Shown: one piece after another, positions 8,888 through 18,049 of the stretch
How the letters are laid out: each line of letters opens with the position of its first letter
Numbering within the stretch: the stretch's first letter is position 1
NCBI GenBank assembly: GCA_963665185.2
Contig: CAXXPO010000025.1
Location: 62,001-126,000, forward strand
Reading direction: 5' to 3'
DNA from: G963665185 sp963665185
Lineage (GTDB): Bacteria; Desulfobacterota; Desulfovibrionia; Desulfovibrionales; Desulfovibrionaceae
DNA length: 64,000 nt
Program-made: the position numbers and the translations under genes
Notes under the pieces: model-generated
The model's database searches: none
The model's input: the letters and a program-made list of their open reading frames with translations, nothing else
What the model was told of the DNA's origin: nothing

Positions 8888-9076
8888 TGCGCTGATTTTC
8901 TACAGTCTGACATGCTTTTGGGAAAGGGAACGGAACCCTGCATTACAGAAGTTCATTCCCCCAGGCCCACGGAGGCGTCAGGTTGTCCTGGGCTGCGTAA
9001 CAGAAATGCCATGATGCAGAACTAGGTAGAAGGGAACGCGTCTGTCTTTGGGCGTCACAACCGGAGGAGGACAGTC

Positions 9077-9331
9077 ATGAACCTCGGAGAACGCGAACTC
9101 TCTTTTCTTAGTTCTTTGCGGGAATTCAGCAAGGTCAGGCGGTATAAGGGGGTCATGCCCGATTGGCTTACCTGCTGCTGCGTGGAATGTGATGTGGACA
9201 GTCTGATCGAGGGCGGATACGTCGAGCACGGGCAAGGGGAACACAACGACTGGGGATGGTTCAGCACCCGGTTGAACGGTATGCGCATTACGGACAAGGG
9301 GCGCGAGTTCCTCAGGGGCGTTGTCTCCTGA
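9077..9331 (+). CDS. Small hypothetical protein (84 aa)
   Basis: Open frame with a good ribosome site (GGAGGAGGA about 8 bases before ATG 9077). The 84-residue product is charged, has four cysteines close together (WLTCCCVECDVD) and ends in ITDKGREFLRGVV, a pattern often seen in the wing and last helix of winged-helix proteins. No family was recognised. It is convergent with the chemoreceptor gene on its right. Confidence 0.6.
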   Translation: MNLGERELSFLSSLREFSKVRRYKGVMPDWLTCCCVECDVDSLIEGGYVEHGQGEHNDWGWFSTRLNGMRITDKGREFLRGVVS

Positions 9332-9385
9332 CCTTTCACAACAGAACAAAGGCCCTGGAAAATCCACAGCGGAAGTGTCTTTGCT

Positions 9386-9425
9386 TTTCCGCACGCTTCT
9401 GGAAAAATCCAAAAGCGTGCGGAAA
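9386..9425. repeat. Long perfect inverted repeat between convergent genes
   Basis: Thirteen bases, TTTCCGCACGCTT at 9386-9398, pair with AAGCGTGCGGAAA at 9413-9425 around a 14-base loop. It lies between the 84-aa gene and the chemoreceptor gene. There is no clean T-run on either side, so a bidirectional terminator is likely but not certain. Confidence 0.6.
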
Positions 9426-9485
9426 GGGCCTGTGCGATGGGAAGGGGGGGAGCTTTTACCAGTTCAGTTCATTTCATTGATTTTT

Positions 9486-11303
9486 TCATATTCTTCCGCC
9501 CTCGCTTTTCAGCTCGCCGATCAGACCTTCCAACTCGCCGACCTGCTCTGAAAGCATGTGCAGCGCATTGGTTGATTCGGCAATACCCTGGGCCGTTTCC
9601 ATGGTGATACGGTTGATCTCTTCCACGGAGCGGTTGATTTGTTCACTTGTGGCGGACTGCTGTTCTGCGGCAGTGGCAATTCCCTGTATCTGCGCGGCGG
9701 AATCCTCGGCGTCCGTGACGATGCGCGCAAGCACCTCGCCGGACTGGCTGGACAGGCCTGACACATTGGCAAGATCCGTAACCGCCTGCTCCACTGCGGT
9801 CATATTGCTCTGGGAAACATTCTGAATGGCGCTGATGGCGTCGCCGACCTCCTTGGTGGCACCCATGGTTTTTTCCGCCAGCTTGCGCACTTCGTCGGCA
9901 ACCACGGCAAAGCCGCGTCCGGCATCACCTGCACGGGCCGCTTCAATGGCGGCATTGAGTGCCAGCAGGTTGGTCTGGTCGGCAATGTCGGTAATCACGT
10001 TCATGATGGTGCCGATTGCCTGGGCCTGTTCCACAAGCTGGTTCATGTTGGTCTTGAGTTCCATGGCCCTATTCTGGGTCTGGTTTACAGCCTGTACGGA
10101 ATTTTGGACCACACTCTGGCCTTCGCGGGCCTTGTCGCGTGACTGCTGTCCTTTTTCCGCTGCGCTGCCTGCGTTGCGGGCGACCTCCAGAACCGTGGCG
10201 TTCATTTCCTCCATGGCAGTGGCGGTTTCCTGTACGCGATCCCGCTGGATTTTCGTGCCCTGCCGGATTTCATCGGACTGGCTGGAAATCTCGTTGGACG
10301 CATCGGCAATACGGGAGACTATCTCCTCCAATTGACGCGCGGCCTGTGCCATGCCTTCGGCTTTTGCACGCTCTGCCTGCTTTGTGGCGGCTTCGGCTTT
10401 TTCCGTGGCTTTGGCAGCGGCCTCAGCTTTGTCTTCGGCTTCCCGGGTCTTGGCCGTGATTTCTTCGATGTTTCTTTTCAGCGTGGCAACCATGGCGTTG
10501 AGCGCGGCTTGCAGACGGGCGGCTTCGTCCCGTCCCTGTTCTTCCAGGTTCACGTCCAGGTCGCCGTCAGCGATTTTTCGGGCCGCGTTGGTGGCTTCGC
10601 CAATGGGGCGGACAATGCTGCGGACAATGGCTATGGAAATACCGAGCAGCAATATGAAAACGACCAGGACACCGACGACCAGGTTGCGGACTTCCACGCT
10701 GACTATATTGTCTATCTTGGAAGCCACTTCGGCCTTGGCCGCATCGATGTTGTCGATATACACGCCGGTTCCGATCCAGAAATTCGTTCCCGGGATCATT
10801 TCAGCGTAACTCAACTTTGGCTGGTCGCCTTTTTTCGGCTTTGTCCATATGTACTGGACAAAACCGCCTCCACTATGGGCCTGTTTGTCCATCTCCTTTA
10901 CAAAATACACGCCGTTCTTGTCCTTTGATTCGGCTGAGTCCTTGCCATTGATGGAGGGACGGACCGGGTTGGAAAGGGTGACGGTTCCCTTGTTTACAAA
11001 GAAATAGCCGGAGTTGTCGCTTTCAAAGCGCACTTCGTTGGTGAGTTTTTTCAGGAGGTTGATTTTTTCCGTTTCATCCGGCGTGGAGTCCACTGCTTCC
11101 CCGAGGGCGATTGCCAAGGCGTGGGTGGCAGTTCTGAGTTTTTCTTTTTGTCCGTCCAACATGCGTCCCTGTACTTCCATCATGCTCAGGTGGCTGATGC
11201 TGTCGGCGTTTCGGATCATTGCATAGACGATAGCCGCAATGAACAGCCCCATGGTTCCCAGGATGAAGAGCACTCGCATTTGGATTGAAAATTTTCGAAG
11301 CAT
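9486..11303 (-). CDS. Methyl-accepting chemotaxis protein (single Cache type)
   Basis: Membrane chemoreceptor of 605 residues. An N-terminal membrane segment (FILGTMGLFIAAIVYAM) is followed by a periplasmic single-Cache-like domain (about 35-190, with SGYFFVNKGTVTLSNP and PGTNFWIGTGVYIDNID), a second membrane segment (VVGVLVVFILLLGISIAIV), a HAMP domain (IVRPIGEATNAARKIADGDL) and the long signalling coiled coil. The hairpin tip that contacts CheA and CheW is intact (LLALNAAIEAARAGDAGRGF and VADEVRKLAEKT). Cache receptors of this type bind small organic acids or amino acids; the ligand here is unknown. Start ATG 11303 has GGAGG 6 bases upstream. There is no C-terminal CheR-docking pentapeptide. 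It is a close paralogue of the receptor at 12613-14418. Confidence 0.93.
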   Translation of the reverse strand: MLRKFSIQMRVLFILGTMGLFIAAIVYAMIRNADSISHLSMMEVQGRMLDGQKEKLRTATHALAIALGEAVDSTPDETEKINLLKKLTNEVRFESDNSGYFFVNKGTVTLSNPVRPSINGKDSAESKDKNGVYFVKEMDKQAHSGGGFVQYIWTKPKKGDQPKLSYAEMIPGTNFWIGTGVYIDNIDAAKAEVASKIDNIVSVEVRNLVVGVLVVFILLLGISIAIVRSIVRPIGEATNAARKIADGDLDVNLEEQGRDEAARLQAALNAMVATLKRNIEEITAKTREAEDKAEAAAKATEKAEAATKQAERAKAEGMAQAARQLEEIVSRIADASNEISSQSDEIRQGTKIQRDRVQETATAMEEMNATVLEVARNAGSAAEKGQQSRDKAREGQSVVQNSVQAVNQTQNRAMELKTNMNQLVEQAQAIGTIMNVITDIADQTNLLALNAAIEAARAGDAGRGFAVVADEVRKLAEKTMGATKEVGDAISAIQNVSQSNMTAVEQAVTDLANVSGLSSQSGEVLARIVTDAEDSAAQIQGIATAAEQQSATSEQINRSVEEINRITMETAQGIAESTNALHMLSEQVGELEGLIGELKSEGGRI

Positions 11304-11927
11304 GGTTTTCCTCCGGTGGTGTCGTGAATAGGAAGTTGTTTTTTCCGTTTTGCGCTTGTTTTGGGGAAGAAGGGTTTGTTTTTGTATTGTGGGTTTTTTG
11401 TAAGTCTTCAGTATTTTTGAAATGTTTTCACGGGCGATTGAAAGTGCGCCCGCAATGCGAAACATCCAACGGCCTTGAATGATGTCGGATGGAAAACCCC
11501 TATTGAAGCCGGGTAGTGCACCTCGGGCTGGCAAATTTCACTGACCATATTTTGTTCTGCTTACCGGCAGTTTTGCCTCGAATGTTTTTTTCTGGAAAAT
11601 CTGCATGTAGGTCATGATTTTCTGAACTGTCTTGTTTTCTTAACATATCGAGATTTTTTGTTTTGTTTTTGAAAATATGCCTTCCGTGTCAGGCGGATTT
11701 CTTTGCACGCGCATTGACCAGTGACCTTTGTTGCTGTAGTCATCATATGCGGTGGGATCATTTTAAATTTTCGTATGAACCTCAATAGGGGTTTGTGTCA
11801 ACCTCGATTGAGAACAGTTTTGTTTTTCCGAGTTAGCAGCATTCTGATTCCACTATATGGGGCACGGATCTTGTGTTGCAGTGCTGTATTCGCTGCAAAT
11901 GTTTTCATTTCACTCCGACACTTGGTT
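11304..11927. other. AT-rich intergenic region upstream of the XRE gene
   Basis: About 620 bases between a divergent chemoreceptor and an XRE-type regulator, visibly richer in A and T than the surroundings. No gene was recognised. It holds a 13-base element in opposite orientations (AAACCCCTATTGA at 11494-11506 and its complement at 11782-11794) and a CTCAAT/ATTGAG pair close to the second copy. These are candidate operators. Confidence 0.5.
11494..11794. promoter_or_regulatory. Pair of inverted 13-base elements (candidate operators)
   Basis: AAACCCCTATTGA occurs at 11494-11506 on the plus strand and, exactly, on the minus strand at 11782-11794. The second copy is about 135 bases upstream of the XRE regulator gene. 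The link to that regulator is inferred from position only. Confidence 0.3.
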
Positions 11928-12377
11928 ATGCAGAAAATGATGCAAACAACTTTCGGACAACGTATCCGCATGGCTAGAGGCCAACTTTCCCAGGCCATGT
12001 TTGCTGATCTCATTGGTATCCCCAAAAATACTATTGGGGGGTATGAGCGGGATGAACGAGTTCCTGGGGCGGACGCCATTGCCAGAATGTGCAAAAGTGC
12101 CCGGATTGACCCTAATTGGCTTCTTTTCGGTGAAGGCTGTATGCGTGTGCAGGCGGATATCCGTCTGGCGGACGGAGGGGAGGACAGGGGGTGTCCTCAT
12201 TGTGTTCGGTTGCAGCAGGATTTGGACCAGTTGCGTCGGGATTTGCGGGAAGAACGGGCGGAGAGCCGGAGTCTGAGCCGGGAGAACAGGCACCTATTGC
12301 GTGAGAATGCGGATTTGCGGGTTGAATTGGCCCTGCGCGGAGGGGGTACGGGCGCGGCTGATTTCATCACGCCTTAG
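11928..12377 (+). CDS. XRE/CI-type helix-turn-helix regulator with coiled-coil tail
   Basis: DNA-binding protein of 149 residues. The N-terminal 65 residues are a phage-repressor-like helix-turn-helix (TFGQRIRMARGQLSQAMFAD, IGIPKNTIGGYERDERVPGA, then ARMCKSARIDPNWLLFGEG). The rest has a CPHC pair (near 95) and a heptad-rich helix (LQQDLDQLRRDLREERAESR and RENRHLLRENADLRVELAL), so dimerisation by coiled coil is expected. It lacks the LexA-like peptidase part of true CI repressors. ATG 11928 is taken; ATG 11937 and 11940 are also possible and no ribosome site decides. It sits between two chemoreceptor genes on the other strand, and its upstream region is AT-rich, perhaps a sign of transfer. Confidence 0.8.
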   Translation: MQKMMQTTFGQRIRMARGQLSQAMFADLIGIPKNTIGGYERDERVPGADAIARMCKSARIDPNWLLFGEGCMRVQADIRLADGGEDRGCPHCVRLQQDLDQLRRDLREERAESRSLSRENRHLLRENADLRVELALRGGGTGAADFITP

Positions 12378-12504
12378 CAACGTGTCGGAAACGTCCTTCC
12401 TGCGTGGGTTTGTCCCCCGGCAACATGGTTTATGGGCCGTCATTTTTTATATGTTTTCGGCGTTGAATGATGTGCGAAGTGTGCGCTGGACAATGAATAC
12501 GCAG

Positions 12505-12547
12505 ACGCCCTTCCGAAGTTGCAAAAAATTTCGGAAGGGCGTTTTTT
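12505..12547 (+). terminator. Intrinsic terminator after the XRE gene
   Basis: Thirteen-base perfect stem (12505-12517 with 12530-12542) followed by six T. It lies between two convergent genes and may serve both. Confidence 0.9.
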
Positions 12548-12612
12548 ATGTCTGGTCCTTTGCCCGTGCCTGCCCCTGAGAGGTCGTACGAAAGGTACGC
12601 AGGGGCGGGGGA

Positions 12613-14418
12613 TCAGGCTCGCTTGAGTTCGGCGATCAATCCCTCAAGCTGGCCGACCTGCTCCGCCAGTGTGCGCAATGCCTCGGCCGATTCGCTGATG
12701 CCGCGGGCCGTTTCCATGGTGATGCGGTTGATTTCATCAACGGAACGGTTGATTTCCTCGCTGGTTGCGGATTGTTGTTCCGCGGCAGTGGCAATTCCAC
12801 GAATCTGTTCCGCGGACAGTTCCGCATCCAGAACGATCTGCTGGAGGAGTTCTCCGGATTGCGCGGACAGCCCGGAAACCCCCTCCAGATCGGCGACGGT
12901 CTTTTCCACTCCGGCCATATTGCCCTGGGAAACGGCCTGGATGGCGTTGATCGCATCCCCGACCTCCTTGGTCGCGCCCATGGTCTTTTCCGCCAGCTTG
13001 CGCACTTCGTCGGCAACCACGGCAAAGCCGCGTCCGGCATCGCCTGCACGGGCCGCTTCAATGGCTGCGTTGAGTGCCAGCAGGTTGGTCTGGTCGGCAA
13101 TGTCGGTAATCACGTTCATGATGTTGCCGATGGCCTGCGCCTGCGTCACCAACTGGTGCATGTTGTCTTTGAGTTCCATGGTCTGCTTTTGCGTCTTGAC
13201 GACAGCCTGTACAGATCCCTGCACCACTTCCTGTCCTTCGCGGGCCTTGTCCCGCGACTGCTGTCCCTTTTCCGCGGCACTGCTTGCGTTGCGGGCGACT
13301 TCCAGAACCGTGGCGTTCATTTCCTCCATGGCGGTGGCTGTTTCCTGAACACGGTCGCGTTGGATTTCCGTGCCCTGCCTGATTTCTTCGGACTGGCTGG
13401 AAATTTCATTGGACGCATCGGCAATGCGGGAGACGATTTTTTCCAGTTGGCGCGCCGCCTGGGCCATGCCTTCAGCCTTGGCGCGTTCGGCCTGCTTTGT
13501 GGCGGCTTCCGCCACCTCCGTGGCCTTGGCTGCGGCTTCGGCCTTGTCCTCGGCTTCCCGGGTTTTGGCCGTGATTTCTTTGATGTTGTTGCGCAAGGTG
13601 GACACCATGGCGTTGAGCGCGGCCTGAAGTCGGGCGGCTTCATCGCGGCCCTGTTCGTCAAGACTTACGTTCAGGTCTCCGGCTGCTATCTTGCGGGCCG
13701 CATCGGTTGCCTCGCCGATGGGCCGGACAATACTGCGCACAATGGCTATGGAAACGGCCAGCAGCAGGAGGAATACCACGAGCACTCCAACGATCAGATT
13801 GCGGACTTCGCCGGAAACCAAGGTGCTGATTTTGGTTCCGACTTCTTTTTGGGCGGCCTCGATATTGTCGATGTATACGCCGCTGCCGATCCAGAAATCC
13901 GTGCCGGGGATGGCTTCCGCATACGAGAGTTTGGGCTGGACGCCCATGTTGGGCTTGGGCCAGACGTAACGAACGAATCCTCCGCCTTCACGGGATTTTT
14001 TGTACAGCTCGTATACGGGACGGACCCCGTTGGGATCGGCCTGGTCCTTCTTGTCCTGTCCCACCGAATTGGGGTTGGCGGGATGGGCCACGGACACTGT
14101 TCCCTTGTATATGAAGTAGTAACCTGAAGAATCTTCCTCGAAACGGATATTCTGGATCATGTCCCGGAGAAGCTGGGTCCTGTCCTTTTCGTCCGGGACA
14201 TCCTTGATGGCCACGCCAGCTGCCAGGGCCAGGGTGTTTACCGCCACCTTGAGCTTTTCCTTTTGTCCATCCAGCATTCTGTCCTGGATTTCCTCCAGGC
14301 TCAGGTGGCTGATGGTGGCGGCATTTTGCACCAAGGCGTAGACAATGCCTGCAATGAAAAGGGCCATCGACCCTAAAATGAAAAGTACCCGGACCTGGAT
14401 TGAAAATCTGCGCAGCAT
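12613..14418 (-). CDS. Methyl-accepting chemotaxis protein (single Cache type), paralogue
   Basis: Chemoreceptor of 601 residues with the same plan as the one at 9486-11303: membrane segment, single-Cache-like periplasmic domain (SGYYFIYKGTVSVAHP, PGTDFWIGSGVYIDNIE), second membrane segment, HAMP (IVRPIGEATDAARKIAAGDL) and signalling coiled coil with an intact hairpin tip. The cytoplasmic halves of the two proteins are nearly the same, while the Cache domains differ more. The pair therefore looks like a local duplication with ligand divergence. ATG 14418 is preceded by AGAGG about 8 bases upstream. No CheR-docking tail is seen. Confidence 0.93.
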   Translation of the reverse strand: MLRRFSIQVRVLFILGSMALFIAGIVYALVQNAATISHLSLEEIQDRMLDGQKEKLKVAVNTLALAAGVAIKDVPDEKDRTQLLRDMIQNIRFEEDSSGYYFIYKGTVSVAHPANPNSVGQDKKDQADPNGVRPVYELYKKSREGGGFVRYVWPKPNMGVQPKLSYAEAIPGTDFWIGSGVYIDNIEAAQKEVGTKISTLVSGEVRNLIVGVLVVFLLLLAVSIAIVRSIVRPIGEATDAARKIAAGDLNVSLDEQGRDEAARLQAALNAMVSTLRNNIKEITAKTREAEDKAEAAAKATEVAEAATKQAERAKAEGMAQAARQLEKIVSRIADASNEISSQSEEIRQGTEIQRDRVQETATAMEEMNATVLEVARNASSAAEKGQQSRDKAREGQEVVQGSVQAVVKTQKQTMELKDNMHQLVTQAQAIGNIMNVITDIADQTNLLALNAAIEAARAGDAGRGFAVVADEVRKLAEKTMGATKEVGDAINAIQAVSQGNMAGVEKTVADLEGVSGLSAQSGELLQQIVLDAELSAEQIRGIATAAEQQSATSEEINRSVDEINRITMETARGISESAEALRTLAEQVGQLEGLIAELKRA

Positions 14419-14616
14419 GGCATGCCTCTCTTTCTTCGTGCGTTCTGGCAACAACAACATCGGATTTGTTTTAAAAAGTTAACTGAATATTTGTACCCAA
14501 ACCTCGTCTTTTGAGGACTGTAACTATTTGCGCATGCTAGAGATATTATATATTCAGGCGGTTAGGCTATGCAATATTGGTTCCAAAGACAAGTTGGGAG
14601 GAACCATTTTTTTACA

Positions 14617-14653
14617 CGAAAAAGCGGCGGCCATCCGAAAGGATAGTCGCCGC
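14617..14653 (-). terminator. Intrinsic terminator after the MATE gene
   Basis: On the minus strand, GCGGCG pairs with CGCCGC (14648-14653 with 14624-14629), with an inner ATCC/GGAT stem and TTTC loop, followed by TTTTT. It lies 55 bases past the stop of the MATE gene. Confidence 0.85.
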
Positions 14654-14708
14654 GTGTTTTCGTGGTTTTTTGGCGCGGCAGCGCCGGTTGTCGCGAATAC
14701 GACGTTAC

Positions 14709-16097
14709 TTATTGAACACGACACTCGTCCTCGATCACGCTCATGCCGGCCCAAGCGCCGGAGCGGTATCTGCGGATCATGATGCCCAGCATGACCATGA
14801 TGTATATGGTCAGGCAGCACCATGCATAGTACAGGCCCATATGGAAGACGACCATGCCCACGTACAGGGGCAGCACCATGACCAGCAGCGAGCACAGGCC
14901 CAGAGTGCGCATGACGTAGACCACATCGCCCGCACCCTTGAGTGTTCCCATGAAGACCAGGCAGGCTGCGTCCAATAAGGTGTAGAGCGCCACGAAACGC
15001 AGCAGGATTGTTCCGATGCGGATGATTTCGGTGAAGCTTCCTCCCGGCATCAATTCGTCCGTGCTGAACAGGCGCATGAGGAATTCCGGCACGGCCAGAA
15101 AGGCCAGGGCCAGCAGTCCCATGTACACCAGGGAGAGATGCAGGGCGCTGATTGTGGCATATGCTCCGTCTTCCGGGGTTTTTGCGCCGATGGATTGCCC
15201 CACCAGGGTGCTGACGCCGATGGACAGCCCGACCATGGGCAGAAAGGCCAGCACGTCCAGGCTGAAGACGATGTTCGTTGCCGCCAGTTCCAGCGGTCCC
15301 ACCCGTCCCACCATGAAGACGAAGAAGTTTATGGCGAAGATGTCCAGAAAGAACTGCACCCCGTTGGGCAGCCCGTAGTGCAGCAGGCGACGGAATTTTT
15401 CCAGATCAAAGGCCCTGGCCGTGAATATTCCGAACCGCTCGTTGTTTTCCGGCGTGAAGATGAGCAGTATGTACACTGCGGCAATAACGCCCCAGCCTAT
15501 GACCGTGGCCACGGCGGCCCCCCGGATGCCCATTTCCGGGAATATCCACAGCCCGTTGATGAGCAGGTAGTCCAGGGGGATGTTGATGGCCGCGCCCAGA
15601 CAGTTGGCGATCATGACCACGCGCGTCAGGCCTCGTCCGGCAAAGAAGCCGGAGAGGGACGCTTCCAGGACGGCAAGACCTGCTCCCAGGCAGGAGATGC
15701 GGAAGAAATCGATCTCCAGCTTTCGGATATCGTCCGGGTGACCGGCCAGGCCGAAGATGAAATCCGCGGCGAAATAGAGAAGGGCAAGAAGCACGGCGGA
15801 CAGCAGGCTGAAGTAGATGCCCTGCCAGAGTGCGGCGCCAACTTGTCTGGGCTGGTTGGCGCCGGTGTATTGGGCGACAAAGACATTGATGTATGTGCCC
15901 ACGCCCATGAAAAAGCTTATGAACAAAAATACCGTGATGCTCGCGGGAAGGACCGCGGCAATGGCTTCCAGGGAGTAGTGGCCCAGGAAAATGCGGTCGG
16001 TGAAATGCATGAGGGTGGTGGCGCCCATGCTGGCTATCAACGGCAGGCTGATGGTCAGGACGTCACGATATCCGTTTTTTTGGGTCCAGCGTTCCAT
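14709..16097 (-). CDS. MATE-family multidrug efflux transporter
   Basis: Inner-membrane exporter of 462 residues with about twelve hydrophobic segments in two homologous halves. The opening (VLTISLPLIASMGATTLMHFTDRIFLGHYS) is the MATE signature region, and the second half repeats it (NGVQFFLDIFAINFFVFMVGRVG, then STLVGQSIGA). It should export cationic or hydrophobic compounds using a Na+ or H+ gradient. ATG 16097 is the natural start (MERWTQKNGYRDVL). It ends with its own terminator; the upstream neighbour is a small membrane protein gene about 100 bases away, so the two could share a transcript. Confidence 0.92.
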   Translation of the reverse strand: MERWTQKNGYRDVLTISLPLIASMGATTLMHFTDRIFLGHYSLEAIAAVLPASITVFLFISFFMGVGTYINVFVAQYTGANQPRQVGAALWQGIYFSLLSAVLLALLYFAADFIFGLAGHPDDIRKLEIDFFRISCLGAGLAVLEASLSGFFAGRGLTRVVMIANCLGAAINIPLDYLLINGLWIFPEMGIRGAAVATVIGWGVIAAVYILLIFTPENNERFGIFTARAFDLEKFRRLLHYGLPNGVQFFLDIFAINFFVFMVGRVGPLELAATNIVFSLDVLAFLPMVGLSIGVSTLVGQSIGAKTPEDGAYATISALHLSLVYMGLLALAFLAVPEFLMRLFSTDELMPGGSFTEIIRIGTILLRFVALYTLLDAACLVFMGTLKGAGDVVYVMRTLGLCSLLVMVLPLYVGMVVFHMGLYYAWCCLTIYIMVMLGIMIRRYRSGAWAGMSVIEDECRVQ

Positions 16098-16198
16098 AGA
16101 GGTTCTCTTTTCCCGAACGGTCTGTTTCTTCTGTCGTTGGAGAAGGCAGAGGCGCGGGAGGGTTATTTTACTCCCGACATTATGATGCAGGGAGGGTG

Positions 16199-16360
16199 TT
16201 AATTTTTTGCCAAATTAGTCAGGATGGAAATAACAAGCAACACTATGATGACCCCCATTAATAATATTGTCGGTGTGTTTCCCGCTTTTCTGCGACGATA
16301 ACGTTTGCCGAAGAAAAAGAAGAAATAGACGAACAGGCCGAACAGCAGGAGTTTTATCAT
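16199..16360 (-). CDS. Small membrane protein (53 aa), hypothetical
   Basis: Short frame encoding MIKLLLFGLFVYFFFFFG, a basic turn (KRYRRRKAGN) and a second hydrophobic segment (TILLMGVIIVLLVISIL). This two-helix, positive-inside layout is believable for a small inner-membrane protein. ATG 16360 is chosen because it starts directly at the first helix; an in-frame start at 16423 would add an unconvincing 21 residues. No family recognised. Confidence 0.5.
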   Translation of the reverse strand: MIKLLLFGLFVYFFFFFGKRYRRRKAGNTPTILLMGVIIVLLVISILTNLAKN

Positions 16361-16448
16361 CGTGTCGCGACCACTTGGTTGCTGTATGTTTCGGACGACA
16401 CTGTGAACCTCATTCTGCTGCACATGGGAAAGCCCCGGACCCGATTGA

Positions 16449-16479
16449 GCGGCTCCGCCTGGAAAGCAGGCAGAGCCGC
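16449..16479. repeat. Stem-loop between hisG and the small membrane protein gene
   Basis: GCGGCTCCGCCTG (16449-16461) pairs, with one mismatch, with CAGGCAGAGCCGC (16467-16479) around GAAAG. There is no T-run. More short palindromes follow at about 16495-16520. It is downstream of hisG. Confidence 0.5.
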
Positions 16480-16604
16480 ACAGATAAGCATTTTCCCGGG
16501 GATTCCCCGAGCCGGGTTGCCTGCATGCCAGTCTTGCGGCAACCTTTTAACCGACGGATGAAAAAGCCCGTCCCGGTCCGTACAGGCTGTGGTTCATCAA
16601 CCTG

Positions 16605-17485
16605 CTAGATGACCTTGTTCAGGGCATATTCTATGATGCCTTCGGCTCCCGCGGCAATGAGCCGGGGAATCAGGTCGCGGACTTCTGCCTTGTCCACCAC
16701 CACCTCGACAGATTTCCAGGCGGAATTGTGCAGGTGCGATACGGTGGGGGCATTCAGGGAGGGCAGAAGCTTGGAGATTTCCTCCACCTTCCATTCCGGG
16801 GCATTCATCTTCAGCGCCACCAGGCGTTCGGCCACCAGCGCCCCTTGCAGCAGGGTGTTGATTTGTTCGATCTTGGCCCGTTTGACCGGGTTTTCCCAAG
16901 ATTTCTTATTACAGATAAGCTGGGTGTTGGTGTGCATCAGGTCGCAGATGATGCGCAGACCATGCGCCTGGATGGTGGTTCCTGTCTCGGTGACTTCCAC
17001 GATGGCGTCGGCCAGTCCCTCGACGACTTTGGCTTCGGTCGCGCCCAGGAAAATTCAACTTCCACGGGAATGCCCGCATCCTTGAAGTATCGACGGGTGA
17101 ATCCGCACAGCTCGGTGGCGATCTTCTTTCCGGCCAGGTCCTCGGGGCGCTTGTACGGAGAGTCCCCTGCCACGGCCAGCACCCAGCGCGCCTGGCGGTT
17201 GGAGACCTTGGAGTATACCAGGTCGGCCACCATATGGATGTCGGACTCGTTTTCCATGATCCAGTCCTTGCCGGTCAGACCGCAGTCCAGGGTTCCGTCC
17301 TCGACATAGCGGGACATTTCCTGGGCACGGCACATGGAGCAGGATATGGCCGGATCGTTGATTTCCGGAAAGTAATTGCGATGGCGCGGATTGATCTTCC
17401 AGCCCGCGTTGGCAAAAAGTTTTATGGTCGCATCCTGCAAGGAGCCTTTTGGGATACCGAGTTTGAGAATATTGTTGCCGGACAT
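16605..17485 (-). pseudogene. hisG: ATP phosphoribosyltransferase HisG (long form), apparent frameshift
   Basis: First enzyme of histidine synthesis, joining ATP and PRPP. The first part reads MSGNNILKLGIPKGSLQDAT to EVEFSWA; the second continues in another frame from about VEVTETGTTIQAHGLRIICD to the end. Adding one G in the GGG run at 17044-17046 (minus strand) restores EFSWGATEAKVVEGLADAIVEV and a complete product of 293 residues. That is the long HisG form, with the C-terminal ACT-like domain for histidine feedback (SLNAPTVSHLHNSAWKSVEVVV) and without need of HisZ. The start ATG overlaps the hisI stop (TAATG), so translation is coupled. Because the rest of the sequence is well kept, an indel error in the assembly is more likely than decay. 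Confidence 0.9.
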
Positions 17486-17862
17486 TATTTGTAGACCTCC
17501 TTGGGATCGAAAACCAGCGGGGAGACGATTTCCGGCTCTCCGCCGTGCATGAATTCACGGTAGAAACAGGACTTGTAGCCTTCATGGCAGGCGGCACCGC
17601 CCACCTGCTCCACGATGAGCAGGACTGTATCGCTGTCGCAGTCGAGACGCACATGCTCGACCTTCTGGACATGACCGGAAGTGCCGCCCTTATGCCAGAG
17701 GCAATGTCGGCTGCGGCTGTAGTAATGGGCTTCGCCGGTTTCCAGGGTCTTGAGCCATGCTTCTTCATTCATGTACGCCAGCATGAGGACTTCGCCGGTT
17801 TCGATATCTTGAGCGATAGTCGGAACCAGTCCTCCGCACTTTTCAAAGTCCGGTTTCATCAT
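17485..17862 (-). CDS. hisI: Phosphoribosyl-AMP cyclohydrolase HisI
   Basis: Third step of histidine synthesis: opens the adenine ring of phosphoribosyl-AMP; cytoplasmic zinc enzyme. The 125-residue protein has the whole family core: GEVLMLAYMNEEAWLKTLETG, YYSRSRHCLWHKGGTSG, the metal-binding DCDSD (near 74-78) and the cysteine pair in AACHEGYKSCFYR. It is the free-standing form, without a fused HisE domain. Start is ATG 17862 or ATG 17859. It forms a two-gene unit with hisG, whose start overlaps its stop by one base. Confidence 0.95.
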   Translation of the reverse strand: MMKPDFEKCGGLVPTIAQDIETGEVLMLAYMNEEAWLKTLETGEAHYYSRSRHCLWHKGGTSGHVQKVEHVRLDCDSDTVLLIVEQVGGAACHEGYKSCFYREFMHGGEPEIVSPLVFDPKEVYK

Positions 17863-18049
17863 GGTAGTAAGGTTCCTTTGGTCTGCCGGAACGCAGAAAG
17901 CATCCGGCCAGTCTCGTGAATTTGCCTCAAAAAACTATAATATCCCAGGTAGTTGTTTTGAGGCGGGCCATAACGTCGGCAGATCTCGTCTGCCAACGGA
18001 TCGAGGAACATAGCCTTTTGACCTGCGGAAGGCAAGAAATCCGCAGCCT

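Noticed and set aside
8843..9025. 60-codon plus frame after the Nudix gene (MSEWLLCFGTAAV)
   Set aside because: It overlaps the terminator hairpin at 8853-8887 and has no ribosome site.
12613..16097. Prophage or integrated element around the XRE gene and MATE gene
   Set aside because: No integrase, structural phage gene or attachment repeat was found; the XRE protein alone is not enough.
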